From Gemmatimonadales bacterium (GTDB taxonomy: Bacteria; Gemmatimonadota; Gemmatimonadetes; Gemmatimonadales; GWC2-71-9): a DNA stretch of 64,000 nucleotides. The notes beneath the pieces were generated by a model. That model did not search any database. It was given only the letters and a program-made list of their open reading frames with translations, and had not been told where the DNA came from. The stretch spans positions 67,081 to 131,080 of the forward strand of contig JACKDA010000005.1 in assembly GCA_020633775.1 (NCBI GenBank), given 5' to 3'. This document shows, piece after piece, positions 1 to 7,874 of the stretch. The position numbers and the translations under genes were made by a program. Positions within the stretch are counted from its first letter, which is position 1. Every line of letters begins with the position of its first letter.

Positions 1-1
1 G

Positions 2-679
2 ATCGCCGGCACCCAACCGGTGGTGCTGTTCGCCAACAGCGAGCGCGAGATCATCCGGGCGCTCGACCTCGCGGCGGAGTTCGGGCTGCGGCCGATCATC
101 GCCGGGGGGACCGAGGCCTGGAAGGTGGCCGACCGGATCAAGGCGGCGAACGCTCCGGTCCTGCTCTCGATCGATTTCCCGCGCAAGAGCGCCGGTGGCG
201 GGGCGGCGGCGGGGCGGGGCGGGCGCAGCGGTGCCGACAGCACGCCGGAGCCGCTGCGGGTGCTGCGCGACCGGGTCGACCAGCCGAAAGGCGCGGGTCG
301 GCTCGCGGCCGCCGGGGTGCGCGTCGCGTTCGTCTCCGGCAACGACTACGGCGAGCTGCCCGCCAACCTGCGCCGCGCGGTCGAGGGAGGCCTCGACAAG
401 GCGGCGGCGCTGCGCGCCATGACGCTCGAGCCCGCGACGCTCTTCGGGGTGGCCGATCGGCTCGGCACGATCGAGGCGGGCAAGATCGCCAACCTGACGC
501 TGGTCACCGGTGACCTCTTCGAGGCCGGCGGCAAGGTGAGCCAGGTCTTCATCGATGGCGAGCGCTACGAGATCCCCGCGGCCGCGACGCCGGCCGCGCA
601 GGCCCCCCGTCGCGCCCCGGCCTCGGCCGAGGACGACCAGGCGGCCGGCACCGACGACCACGATCATCCGGCCCGCTGA
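2..679 (+). CDS. Amidohydrolase-family protein, C-terminal part (5' end outside window)
   Basis: The frame is open from the left edge, so the N terminus is missing; 225 residues are visible. They match the second half of an imidazolonepropionase-like amidohydrolase: a block 'RPIIAGGTEAWK', a late-barrel segment 'FVSGNDYG', and the returning beta-sandwich segment 'LGTIEAGKIANLTLVTGDLF'. The nearest relative in the window is 2102..3424, which has the same blocks in the same order. The position where a catalytic Asp normally sits in this superfamily reads Gly-Asn-Asp-Tyr-Gly rather than Ser-Asp-x-D. The visible part therefore does not support an intact metal site, though the N-terminal HxH cannot be examined. 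The last 35 residues are Ala/Pro-rich low complexity. The next gene starts 22 bp downstream, consistent with one operon of three paralogs. Confidence 0.85.
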   Translation: MAGTQPVVLFANSEREIIRALDLAAEFGLRPIIAGGTEAWKVADRIKAANAPVLLSIDFPRKSAGGGAAAGRGGRSGADSTPEPLRVLRDRVDQPKGAGRLAAAGVRVAFVSGNDYGELPANLRRAVEGGLDKAAALRAMTLEPATLFGVADRLGTIEAGKIANLTLVTGDLFEAGGKVSQVFIDGERYEIPAAATPAAQAPRRAPASAEDDQAAGTDDHDHPAR

Positions 680-701
680 CATGGCCACCCGAGAGGATTC
701 C

Positions 702-2105
702 ATGAAGACGCTTGCCACGCTGGTGGCTTCGCTCGTCGTGGCGAGCGGTGTCGCGGCCCAGGCCCCGGCCCCGCCCACGCTGATCACCCACGCCACCGTG
801 CTGACGGTGACCAACGGCACGCTCACCGACACCGACGTCCTGCTGCAGGGCGGGAAGATCGCGGCGATTGGCACGGGGCTGCGCGCCCCCGCCGGCGCGA
901 CCACGATCGATGCCACCGGCCAGTACCTGATGCCGGGGATCATCGACCCGCACTCGCACATGATGAGCGACGCCACCAACGAGGGCTCGCTGTCGGTCAC
1001 CTCGATGGTGCGGATCGCCGATGTCCTCGATCCGACCGATACGCACATCTACGATGCGCTCGCCGGCGGCACCACCACGCTCAACATCCTCCACGGCTCG
1101 GCCAACACGATCGGCGGCCAGAACGCGGTGGTGAAGCTCAAGTACGGCCGCACCGCGGCGGAGATGCTCTTCCCGGGCGCGCCGCCGGGGATCAAGTTCG
1201 CCCTCGGCGAGAACGTGACCCGCAAGAACAGCGGCCGCGTCATCGTCGTCGGCCAGCCGCAACCGCAGCCGCGCTACCCGAGCAGCCGGATGGGGCAGGA
1301 GGAGGTGCTGCGCGACGCGTTCACCCGCGCGATCGACTACCGTCGCTCGTGGGAGGACTACCGGGCCCGGGTGGCGAAGGGCGAGAAGAACCTGGTCGCG
1401 CCGCGGCGCGACCTCGAGCTCGAGCCGCTGGTCGAGGTGCTCGAGGGGACCCGGCTGGTCCACGCGCACTCCTACCGCGCCGACGAGATGCTGATGCTTC
1501 TCGAGCTCGCCGACGAGTTCGGCTTCACGGTGCAGACGCTGCAGCACGCGCTGGAGGCGTACAAGATCGCCCCCGAGATCGCGCGGCACGGCGCCGGCAT
1601 CTCGACCTTCGCCGACATGTGGGGCTACAAGATCGAGGCCTACGACGCGATCCCCTACAACGTCGCGGTGACGATGCGCGCGGGGGTGCTCTCGACCATC
1701 AACTCCGACGACGACGGCCGGGCCCGGCGGCTCAACATCGACGCCGCCAAGCTGGTGCGCTACGGCGGCCTCACCGATGACGAGGCCCTCGCGACGATCA
1801 CGATCAACGGGGCGAAGCAGCTCGGGGTGGGCGACCGGGTCGGCTCGATCGAGGTCGGGAAGGACGCCGACGTGGTGCTCTGGAACGGGCATCCGCTGTC
1901 GGTCTATTCGCATCCGCTGACGACCTTCATCGACGGCGAGATCTTCTTCGATGTCGAGCGCGACAAGGCCAAGCGGGCCGCGCTCGAGGCGGAGCGGGCC
2001 GAGCTCGAGGCCGCCGAGCCGAACAAGGTGCCGACGCCCTCGCGGGGCGGCGCGGGCCGCGGCGCGACGCCGCCGGCCGACTCGACCTGGGAGAGCCGCC
2101 GATGA
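702..2105 (+). CDS. Secreted metal-dependent amidohydrolase
   Basis: The protein has 467 residues. The ATG at 702 was chosen because it gives a clean signal peptide (MKTLATLVASLVVASGVAAQ) and has a GAGAGGA ribosome-binding site just upstream; an in-frame ATG at 681 lacks both. The mature part is a complete amidohydrolase of the imidazolonepropionase-like group. The metal-binding His-x-His is at H84/H86 ('IIDPHSHMMSD'), further histidines are in 'LVHAHSYRADE' (around 253-255) and 'QTLQHALEAY', and the catalytic Asp lies in 'INSDDDGRARR' (around 338). It ends with the composite beta-sandwich return 'VGSIEVGKDADVVLWNGHP' and an Ala/Glu-rich tail. Cyclic amide or imide (dipeptide-type) hydrolysis in the periplasm is likely, but the substrate is unknown. 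Its stop overlaps the start of the next gene (ATGA). It is the metal-competent member of the three-gene cluster. Confidence 0.88.
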   Translation: MKTLATLVASLVVASGVAAQAPAPPTLITHATVLTVTNGTLTDTDVLLQGGKIAAIGTGLRAPAGATTIDATGQYLMPGIIDPHSHMMSDATNEGSLSVTSMVRIADVLDPTDTHIYDALAGGTTTLNILHGSANTIGGQNAVVKLKYGRTAAEMLFPGAPPGIKFALGENVTRKNSGRVIVVGQPQPQPRYPSSRMGQEEVLRDAFTRAIDYRRSWEDYRARVAKGEKNLVAPRRDLELEPLVEVLEGTRLVHAHSYRADEMLMLLELADEFGFTVQTLQHALEAYKIAPEIARHGAGISTFADMWGYKIEAYDAIPYNVAVTMRAGVLSTINSDDDGRARRLNIDAAKLVRYGGLTDDEALATITINGAKQLGVGDRVGSIEVGKDADVVLWNGHPLSVYSHPLTTFIDGEIFFDVERDKAKRAALEAERAELEAAEPNKVPTPSRGGAGRGATPPADSTWESRR

Positions 2106-3424
2106 TCCGCCGCATCCTGACCACGCTGGCGGTGACCCTCGTGGCCGCCGCTCCCCTCGCCGCCCAGCTCGGCTCCCACAACCCGGAGCCGGGGCCGCGC
2201 GAGACCGTCGCGATCCGCGGCGCCCGCATCGTCCCGGTTGTCGGGGAGGTCATCCCGGTCGGCACGGTGGTGATCGCCGACGGCCGGATCCAGGCGGTGG
2301 GCGCCACCGTCACCATTCCCACCGGTGCGCGCATCATCGACGGCGCCGGGCTGTCGGTGTACCCCGGGATGATGGACGCCGGCACGTCGATGGGGCTCGC
2401 CGAGATCACCCAGGGCGCGGCCGGCACGGTCGACAACTCCGAGACCGGCAACTGGAACCCCAACGTGCAGGCGATCTGGGGGATCGATCCCCACAGCGCC
2501 CACGTCGGCGTCACTCGCGTGGCCGGGGTGACGCACGTGATCTCGCATCCGTCGGGGAGCATCCTCGCTGGGCAGGCGGCGCTCATCAATCTCGCCGGCT
2601 ACACCGCGCCCGCGATGGCGGTGGTGCCGCGCATCGCGAGCGTCCTCGAGCTGCCCGGTGCCGGCGGTCGGGGTGGGCGGGGCGGCTTCGGCGGGGGCGG
2701 CGCCGCGGCGACGCCGGCCAGCGGGATGACCCCGCTCGACTCGCTCAAGCAGTTGCTCGAGGACGCCCGGGCGTATGCGAAGGCCGTGGCGGCGCACGCT
2801 GCGGACCCGAGCCTGCCGCGGCCCACGACCGACCTGGCGCTCGCGTCGCTCGGACCGGTGCTGGCCGGCGAGATGCCGGTGCTGATCCCGGCCAACTCCG
2901 AGTCGCAGATCAAGGAGGCGGTGGCGTTCGCCGAGGAGCAGAAGCTGCGCCCGATCATCATGGGCGGCCGCGACGCCTGGCGGATTGCCGCCTACCTCGT
3001 CGAGCACAAGGTGCCGGTGATCTACGAGAACACCCTCGGCTTCCCGACTTACGAGGACGACGGCTACGATGCGGCCTACGCCGCACCCGCCCGGATGCGC
3101 GAGGCCGGGGTCACCTTCGCCATCGGCTCGGGCGAGCCGAACCCGGACGTGCGCAACCTGCCGTATCATGCGGGGATGGCGGCCTCGTTCGGCCTCAGCC
3201 CCGAGGATGCCCTCCGCGCGGTCACCCTCTGGCCGGCGCAGATCTTCGGCGTCGGCGATCGGCTCGGCTCGCTCGAGCCGGGCAAGATCGCCAACGTGGT
3301 GGTGACCGACGGCGACATCCTCGAGGCGCGGACCTCGACGCGCTACCTCTTCATCGACGGGCGCGACGTGCCGCTCGGGACGAGGCACACCGACCTGTAC
3401 GATATCTTCAAGGTCCGGAAGTAG
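2102..3424 (+). CDS. Secreted amidohydrolase paralog lacking the metal-binding HxH
   Basis: The protein has 440 residues with an N-terminal signal peptide ending near 'APLAAQ'. Overall architecture is that of an imidazolonepropionase-like amidohydrolase: an N-terminal beta-sandwich strand set, 'VYPGMMDAGTSMGLAEI' where the first barrel strand should carry HxH, and the C-terminal 'LGSLEPGKIANVVVTDGDIL'. The HxH positions are Gly94 and Ser96, and the late catalytic Asp region reads 'AIGSGEPNPD'. The usual metal ligands therefore appear absent. A Gly-rich insertion (about residues 178-200) interrupts the barrel. It overlaps the upstream active-looking paralog by 4 bp, so the two should be translated at similar levels. 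It may be a partner, regulator or binding protein of that enzyme rather than a hydrolase; this is inference. Confidence 0.85.
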   Translation: MIRRILTTLAVTLVAAAPLAAQLGSHNPEPGPRETVAIRGARIVPVVGEVIPVGTVVIADGRIQAVGATVTIPTGARIIDGAGLSVYPGMMDAGTSMGLAEITQGAAGTVDNSETGNWNPNVQAIWGIDPHSAHVGVTRVAGVTHVISHPSGSILAGQAALINLAGYTAPAMAVVPRIASVLELPGAGGRGGRGGFGGGGAAATPASGMTPLDSLKQLLEDARAYAKAVAAHAADPSLPRPTTDLALASLGPVLAGEMPVLIPANSESQIKEAVAFAEEQKLRPIIMGGRDAWRIAAYLVEHKVPVIYENTLGFPTYEDDGYDAAYAAPARMREAGVTFAIGSGEPNPDVRNLPYHAGMAASFGLSPEDALRAVTLWPAQIFGVGDRLGSLEPGKIANVVVTDGDILEARTSTRYLFIDGRDVPLGTRHTDLYDIFKVRK

Positions 3425-3441
3425 CCCCGTCGGTCCGGTGT

Positions 3442-3477
3442 GATGTCCCCGGTCGGCCGCTGCCGACCGGGGACATC
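3442..3477 (+). terminator. Perfect 16-bp inverted repeat with tetraloop, probable terminator
   Basis: Arms 3442-3457 and 3462-3477 are exact reverse complements (GATGTCCCCGGTCGGC), separated by the loop CGCT, 17 bp after the stop of the third amidohydrolase gene. There is no T-tract, so this is a GC-rich hairpin terminator or an mRNA 3'-end stabiliser rather than a textbook Rho-independent terminator. Confidence 0.7.
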
Positions 3478-3598
3478 GTGCGTTCGGCCGCTGCTCCGGG
3501 AGGTTGCGGATGGCGCCCGCGCGGGGGTCGGGGCATCATGTCGCCAACGACGCGGCGGTGCGCGGCGTATCGAATGGGGACCTCATCGGGGAGTGTGC

Positions 3599-4039
3599 GT
3601 GCCGGATCGCGTCGTGATCGCCCGGGCCCTGCTGGCCCTGCTCCTGCTGGGGGTCGTCGGGACGCTGGCCGAGCTGCTGCTGCTCGGTCACTCGGAGGGG
3701 TGGCAGCAGTGGGTGCCGCTCGTCCTCCTCGGGCTCGGCATCCCGGTCGTCGCCCTGGGGGTGCTTCGCCGGGCGACCCGGCCGCCGTTCGGGCTGCTGC
3801 CGTTGATGGGGCTGTACCTTCTGAGTGGCGCCCTCGGCACCTGGCTCCACTACCGCGGCAACGCCGAGTTCGAGCTGGAGATGGCGCCCGATGCCCACGG
3901 CTGGGGGCTGTTCCGCGAGGCGATGACCGGGGCGACGCCGGCCCTCGCCCCGGGCACGATGGTCTGGTTCGGCCTGCTCGGTCTCGTCGCCTGGAAACTG
4001 TTGTCCACCGATCGATCCTTTGCCACTCACTCGGAGTGA
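3599..4039 (+). CDS. Small polytopic membrane protein, unknown function
   Basis: The protein has 146 residues if translation begins at the GTG at 3599 (VPDRVVIARALLALLLLG). The frame is open further upstream, but that stretch is Arg-rich and overlaps the preceding terminator hairpin, so it was rejected. Four hydrophobic segments are visible (about residues 6-25, 37-56, 66-83 and 118-137), with charged loops and a short cytoplasmic-looking tail. I recognise no family. It lies 5 bp before the start of the next secreted-protein gene and may be cotranscribed with it. Confidence 0.65.
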   Translation: MPDRVVIARALLALLLLGVVGTLAELLLLGHSEGWQQWVPLVLLGLGIPVVALGVLRRATRPPFGLLPLMGLYLLSGALGTWLHYRGNAEFELEMAPDAHGWGLFREAMTGATPALAPGTMVWFGLLGLVAWKLLSTDRSFATHSE

Positions 4040-4044
4040 CCCTC

Positions 4045-4671
4045 ATGCGTTCGACTGCTGCCGCCACCCTCCTCGCCCTGTGCACTGCCGCGCCCCTCGT
4101 GGCGCAGGTCGGAGCCCCGGTCGGGATCGTCAATGCCAACGTCGCCACCGAGGCGCAGCTCGCAGCGGTGCCGGGGTTCACCCCGGCGATCGTGCAGGCC
4201 ACCCTCGCCGCGCGCCCGTTCGCCCGCCAGTCGGCGTTCGATGCCTTCCTGGCGCCCCACCTCGGCGAGCCGGAACGGATGGCGGCCTACGCGAAGGTGT
4301 TCGTCCAGCTCGACCTGAACGACTTCATCGATGCCGAGGTGCTGATGATCCCCGGCGCCGGCCGCCGGATGGTGCGGGAGTTCAACGAGTACAAGCCCTA
4401 CCGGGCGCTGGCGCAGTGGCACCGCGAGATCGACAAGTACGTCGACGACGCCGAGCTCGCGCGGCTGGAGCAGTACGTCTTCGTGAAGCTCGACCTGAAC
4501 ACCGCGACGGACGAGCAGATCCTGACGATTCCCGGCGTCGGCGCCCGGATGCTGCGCGAGTTCAAGGAGTACCGGCCGTGGAAGACGATGGCGCAATTCG
4601 ACCGCGAGATCGGCAAGTACGTCGATGCCAAGGAAGTCGCCCGCCTGAAGCGGTACGTCGAGATCCGATAG
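4045..4671 (+). CDS. Secreted helix-hairpin-helix repeat protein
   Basis: The protein has 208 residues. A signal peptide (MRSTAAATLLALCTAAPLVAQ) is followed by three helix-hairpin-helix-type repeats. The first ('VNANVATEAQLAAVPGFTP') is short. The second and third are close copies of about 60 residues, each opening with V-x-LDLN, then 'E-x-L-x-IPG-x-G-x-RM-x-REF-x-EY-x-P', then a 'REIxKYVD' helix. HhH modules usually bind DNA backbone, as in the competence protein ComEA, which is also exported, so periplasmic DNA binding is possible. The duplicated REF-x-EY segment is not part of the minimal HhH, and a protein-interaction role is equally open. ATG 4045 follows a GGAGTGA ribosome-binding site that overlaps the end of the preceding gene. 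Confidence 0.8.
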   Translation: MRSTAAATLLALCTAAPLVAQVGAPVGIVNANVATEAQLAAVPGFTPAIVQATLAARPFARQSAFDAFLAPHLGEPERMAAYAKVFVQLDLNDFIDAEVLMIPGAGRRMVREFNEYKPYRALAQWHREIDKYVDDAELARLEQYVFVKLDLNTATDEQILTIPGVGARMLREFKEYRPWKTMAQFDREIGKYVDAKEVARLKRYVEIR

Positions 4672-4692
4672 GCGCGACCGTCAGGTCGCGCC
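4671..4692. terminator. Inverted repeat between convergent genes
   Basis: GGCGCGACC (4671-4679) and GGTCGCGCC (4684-4692) form a perfect 9-bp stem with a GTCA loop. It begins on the last base of the stop codon of the HhH-repeat gene and lies before the 3' end of the convergent minus-strand gene, so it is a likely bidirectional terminator. Confidence 0.65.
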
Positions 4693-4752
4693 GGAATTGG
4701 CCCACACGGGTGGGTAGCGTGTCGGACCGTCGGGTCGCCCGGCTGGGACGGT

Positions 4753-5400
4753 TCAGCCGTTGAAGAACACCGCGCAGCCGGCCTGCTGGGCCCGGATCGT
4801 CGCGAAGAACCCCGACGGCTGCAGGATGACGCCCGGGAGCAGGTCCTTGAGGGCCAGCTCGCGGGCGTCGGCGCGTGACATCCCCTCGGTCCGGTACTTC
4901 CCGACCACCATGTTGTTGAACGCGAGATCGCAGCCGAGCACGATGCCGCCGCTGGCGAGGAAGCCCGGGATCGTGTAGCGCGCGGCGCCGGGTCGCGCGT
5001 CGTCGGCCGGCGGCCCGACCGGGTTGCGGGTCGCCCACTCGCCGCCGCGCCCCTTGGTCTTGGTCTGCTCGCCGACCCCCTCCTTCTCCCAGAAGGCGTG
5101 GGCCATCCCCATCGCGATCCCGAAGTGACGGATCACGAGGACCATCGACATCTGGTCGGGGAAGGTGCCATAGACCTGCTGGTACTCCTCCTGGAGCAGC
5201 ACCGCGCGCCAGACCGCGCCGCCGTCGTTCACCTCCGGCGCGTCGAAGACCACCTTGTGCGGCTTGGTGACCTGGTCCACCCAGGACATGTCGTAGTCGG
5301 CCCGGATTGGCGGCAGCGACGCGGAGGTGGGGAACGGGGCGAGCGCCGGCAGGGCGGCGCCCGCGCCGAGGATGCCGAAGAAGTCGCGGCGGGAGGTCAT
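4753..5400 (-). CDS. Tat-exported DsrE-like protein, copy A
   Basis: The protein has 215 residues. The N terminus MTSRRDFFGILGAGAALPAL is a twin-arginine signal (SRRDFF), so it is exported folded. The mature part reads like a DsrE/DsrF-fold protein: an early strand 'HKVVFDAP', a middle 'MSMVLVIRHFGIAMGMA' segment, a Cys-bearing strand-turn 'GGIVLGCDLAFNN', and the family-typical end 'LLPGVILQPSGFFATIRAQQ'. DsrE-like proteins usually act in sulfur transfer or as small-ligand proteins, and a Tat-exported form is not the classical cytoplasmic type. It is the distal gene of a minus-strand pair with 5466..6113, which has the same length and layout. The start is fixed by the Tat motif. The fold assignment rests on motif resemblance only. 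Confidence 0.75.
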   Translation of the reverse strand: MTSRRDFFGILGAGAALPALAPFPTSASLPPIRADYDMSWVDQVTKPHKVVFDAPEVNDGGAVWRAVLLQEEYQQVYGTFPDQMSMVLVIRHFGIAMGMAHAFWEKEGVGEQTKTKGRGGEWATRNPVGPPADDARPGAARYTIPGFLASGGIVLGCDLAFNNMVVGKYRTEGMSRADARELALKDLLPGVILQPSGFFATIRAQQAGCAVFFNG

Positions 5401-5465
5401 CGGGGCTCCGGGCAGGTGGTGGAGGTGGCGTGGAGAGAAGATACGCCGGTCCCCCCCGCCCGGTG

Positions 5466-6113
5466 TCAACTCACCGGCACGTACCGACAGCCGTGTTCCT
5501 GGGCCACCGAGACCGCGAAGATCCCCGAGGGCTGGGGGATGATCCCCGGCAACAGGTCGGCCTCGGCGGCGGCCAGGGCGGCGGCCTCGGTCATCCCCTC
5601 GGCCACGTATCGTGGCACGACGTAGTGCTGGAGCGCGAGGTGACAGGCGAGGACGATCCCGCCGCCCCGCTGGAACGCCTCGAGGGTGAGCGGCCGGTAC
5701 GGCATCGGGACGGCCTCCCGCTCGGTCCGGATCGGGTTCACCGGGAGCGACCGCCCGGCGTCGTCGAGGAATCCGTGTGCGGTGCCGACCGGGAAGCGGG
5801 CCCAGTAGGCGTCGTTCATCGCGAGGTCGATCGCGGTGTGGCGCAGGACGAGCACCCGGCTCAACTGTCCCGGGGTCGCCCCGAACACGTCGGCATGCTG
5901 GCGAGCCCAGACCATGGCGCGCAGGATCGGATCGCCCTCGCTCGGCGTGGGGGCATCGAGGACCGCCTTGTAGCGCCCGGTGAGCCGGCGGGTCCACGAC
6001 ATGTCCCACTCGTCGGGTCGGCGGCCCGGTCGCGTTGGCAGGGCCCGCAGGACGGTGGGGGAGGCCCCCAGCATGGCGGACCAGATGAGGAAGTCGCGGC
6101 GATGGGTCGGCAT
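5466..6113 (-). CDS. Tat-exported DsrE-like protein, copy B
   Basis: The protein is also 215 residues. MPTHRRDFLIWSAMLG is a twin-arginine signal. It aligns along its whole length with the downstream gene: 'EWDMSWTRRLTGRYKAVLDAP' matches 'DYDMSWVDQVTKPHKVVFDAP', 'QLSRVLVLRHTAIDLAM' matches 'QMSMVLVIRHFGIAMGM', 'GGIVLACHLALQ' matches 'GGIVLGCDLAFN', and 'LLPGIIPQPSGIFAVSVAQE' matches 'LLPGVILQPSGFFATIRAQQ'. A single Cys in the same strand is kept in both copies. The pair therefore arose by tandem duplication and then diverged. A 65-bp gap separates the two genes. Function is unknown beyond a possible DsrE-type fold. Confidence 0.75.
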   Translation of the reverse strand: MPTHRRDFLIWSAMLGASPTVLRALPTRPGRRPDEWDMSWTRRLTGRYKAVLDAPTPSEGDPILRAMVWARQHADVFGATPGQLSRVLVLRHTAIDLAMNDAYWARFPVGTAHGFLDDAGRSLPVNPIRTEREAVPMPYRPLTLEAFQRGGGIVLACHLALQHYVVPRYVAEGMTEAAALAAAEADLLPGIIPQPSGIFAVSVAQEHGCRYVPVS

Positions 6114-6181
6114 GATGCACTCCGTGGTCGAGGGTCGTCACGCAGGGATGCGCAGGCGACCCTCGCCACCCGACATCCGCG

Positions 6182-7447
6182 CTAGGGGAGGCGTCCCACC
6201 TCGCGACTGTCGGCCGCCGCGCCCTCGCGGATGATGAACCGGGCCGGGGCGCCGATCGGGACCCAGGTGCTCCCGCCGGTCACCAGCACCGCGTCGGGCA
6301 TCGGGTGGAGGAACCGGCCGCCGAGGTCGAGGGTGTCCATCGCGACGGCGGTCTCGAGGTCGCCGACCTCGCGGACGTGCCCCCCGGTGCGGGCGACCGA
6401 GTCGTCGAAGTTGATCGCGACGTCGGCCCGCAGCGCCCCGACCCCCGGCACGACCAGCGACCCGCCGGTGAGGAGGAGGTCGTAGGCGCCGCCGCGGTTG
6501 AACGGGAGGGAGTCGTACGCGGCGGGGTCGGCCCGCTCGAACGCCCCGGTGGCGATGGCATCGAGGACCCCGAGGATGGCGGCGGCGTTGTAGGTGCGCA
6601 GCCGCTGCTTCTGCGGATCGTCGGGGAGGGCGCCGCTCTCGATCAGGACGGTGCTCGTCCCCCAGGCCTGCATCAGGTCGCCGAAGGCGCGCGGGTTGAA
6701 GGTGTCGTCGTAGCGGGCGATGCGGCCGGTGAGGGCGTTCCCGAAATCGGTGGCGAGCCACGCGGCGACCAGTCGCGCACGCGAGCGCACCGGACCGTAG
6801 CTGCGGGCCTCGTCGGCCGCCGGCGGGAGCAGGGCGATCGCCGCCTGCTCGCCCTGGCCCACCCGGGTGCGCGCCGACTGGTCATGGAGGTTGAAGCCGT
6901 ACTGCGGCTGGATCCGGTCGCGGACCGCCTTCAGGGTGCGGGCTTCGGGCGAGGCGAGCCGCCGCACGTCGCGATTGATGTCGATGCCCGCCGCATTCTC
7001 GCGCTGGAAGACCTCGGCGCCGTCGGGGTTGAGCATCGGGAGGAAGGTGATGGTGAGGTCGCGCTCGAGTCGCTGGCGCACCGGCGACTGGTCGGGCGAG
7101 GCGAGGAAGGCGAAGAGGTCCGCGAGCGCCATCGTCGCCGTGGCCTCGTCACCGTGCATCTGCGACCAGAGGAAGACGGTCGTGGGGCCCGACCCGAAGG
7201 TCACCGTACGGAGCGGGCGGTCCTGCATCGACCGGCCGACCTCGGCGACCCGGAGCCGCGGCGAGGCGAGGGACGGCGAGACGGCATCCCAGAACTGCTG
7301 GTGGGTGAAGCGTCGCTGGGTGATCGCGGCGACGCGGTACTTCTCCGCGATCGCGAGGCGCTCGGTCCACGAGAGGGCGGGGGCGCCCTGGGCCGCGAGC
7401 GGCGGGAGCGTCACGAACAGCAGCAGGGCGGGGAGCCATCGGCGCAC
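6182..7447 (-). CDS. Secreted M14-family zinc carboxypeptidase
   Basis: The protein has 421 residues starting at the GTG at 7447 (VRRWLPALLLFVTLPPLAAQ), which gives a signal peptide; the frame continues upstream into the VOC gene but that part is a shadow. Zinc-site residues of the M14 family are visible: the H-x-x-E motif in 'QMHGDEATATMALADL', a later His in 'YGFNLHDQSART', and the catalytic Glu in 'TSTVLIESGALPDD'. The Asn-Arg signature of substrate binding appears in 'IDINRDVRRL'. The C-terminal 130 residues form an extra beta-rich domain ('GGSLVVPGVGALRADVAINF'). It probably trims extracellular peptides. The VOC gene ends 7 bp upstream of this start, suggesting cotranscription. Confidence 0.88.
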   Translation of the reverse strand: MRRWLPALLLFVTLPPLAAQGAPALSWTERLAIAEKYRVAAITQRRFTHQQFWDAVSPSLASPRLRVAEVGRSMQDRPLRTVTFGSGPTTVFLWSQMHGDEATATMALADLFAFLASPDQSPVRQRLERDLTITFLPMLNPDGAEVFQRENAAGIDINRDVRRLASPEARTLKAVRDRIQPQYGFNLHDQSARTRVGQGEQAAIALLPPAADEARSYGPVRSRARLVAAWLATDFGNALTGRIARYDDTFNPRAFGDLMQAWGTSTVLIESGALPDDPQKQRLRTYNAAAILGVLDAIATGAFERADPAAYDSLPFNRGGAYDLLLTGGSLVVPGVGALRADVAINFDDSVARTGGHVREVGDLETAVAMDTLDLGGRFLHPMPDAVLVTGGSTWVPIGAPARFIIREGAAADSREVGRLP

Positions 7448-7454
7448 GGCGGCC

Positions 7455-7874
7455 TCACTTGGCGAAGAGCTGCGAGGGATCGCGGAACGCCTTGAACTCC
7501 AGCGCGTTGCCCGCGGGATCGGTGAGGAACATCGTTGCCTGCTCGCCGACCTGGCCGGCGAAGCGGATGCCCGGTTCGATGATGAAGCGCACCCCGGCGG
7601 CGCGCAAGTGATCCGCGAGCGCGTGCCACGCCGCCCAGTCGAGCACGACCCCGAAGTGGCGGACCGGCACGGCGTGGCCGTCGACGGTGTTCGTCGCCGC
7701 GGCGCGCACCTCCTCGGGGGCGAGATGGGCGACGACCTGGTGGCCGTGCAGGTCGAAATCGATCCATTGGTCCGAGGAGCGGCCCTCCGGGCAGCCGAGG
7801 AGGCCGCCATAGAAGGCGCGGGCGGCGGCGAGGTCGTCGACGGGGAAGGCGAGATGGAACGGGGCGGTCGGCAT
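7455..7874 (-). CDS. VOC (glyoxalase/bleomycin-resistance) family protein
   Basis: The protein has 139 residues and a typical vicinal-oxygen-chelate pattern: '[20 protein letters not shown]' at the N terminus, a central '[20 protein letters not shown]', and '[20 protein letters not shown]' at the end. Candidate metal ligands are His7, the His in 'RHFG' and the Glu in 'ALEFK'. It looks like the small single-domain dioxygenase/glyoxalase type ('extradiol dioxygenase'-like), cytoplasmic, substrate unknown. Its ATG shares one base with the stop of the SulP gene (TGATG), so translation is coupled to the transporter. Confidence 0.85.
   Translation of the reverse strand: MPTAPFHLAFPVDDLAAARAFYGGLLGCPEGRSSDQWIDFDLHGHQVVAHLAPEEVRAAATNTVDGHAVPVRHFGVVLDWAAWHALADHLRAAGVRFIIEPGIRFAGQVGEQATMFLTDPAGNALEFKAFRDPSQLFAK

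Noticed and set aside
1951..4671. A 906-codon frame spanning two genes
   Set aside because: Only the last 208 codons (from 4045) are real; the rest is out of frame with amidohydrolase 3 and has shadow composition.
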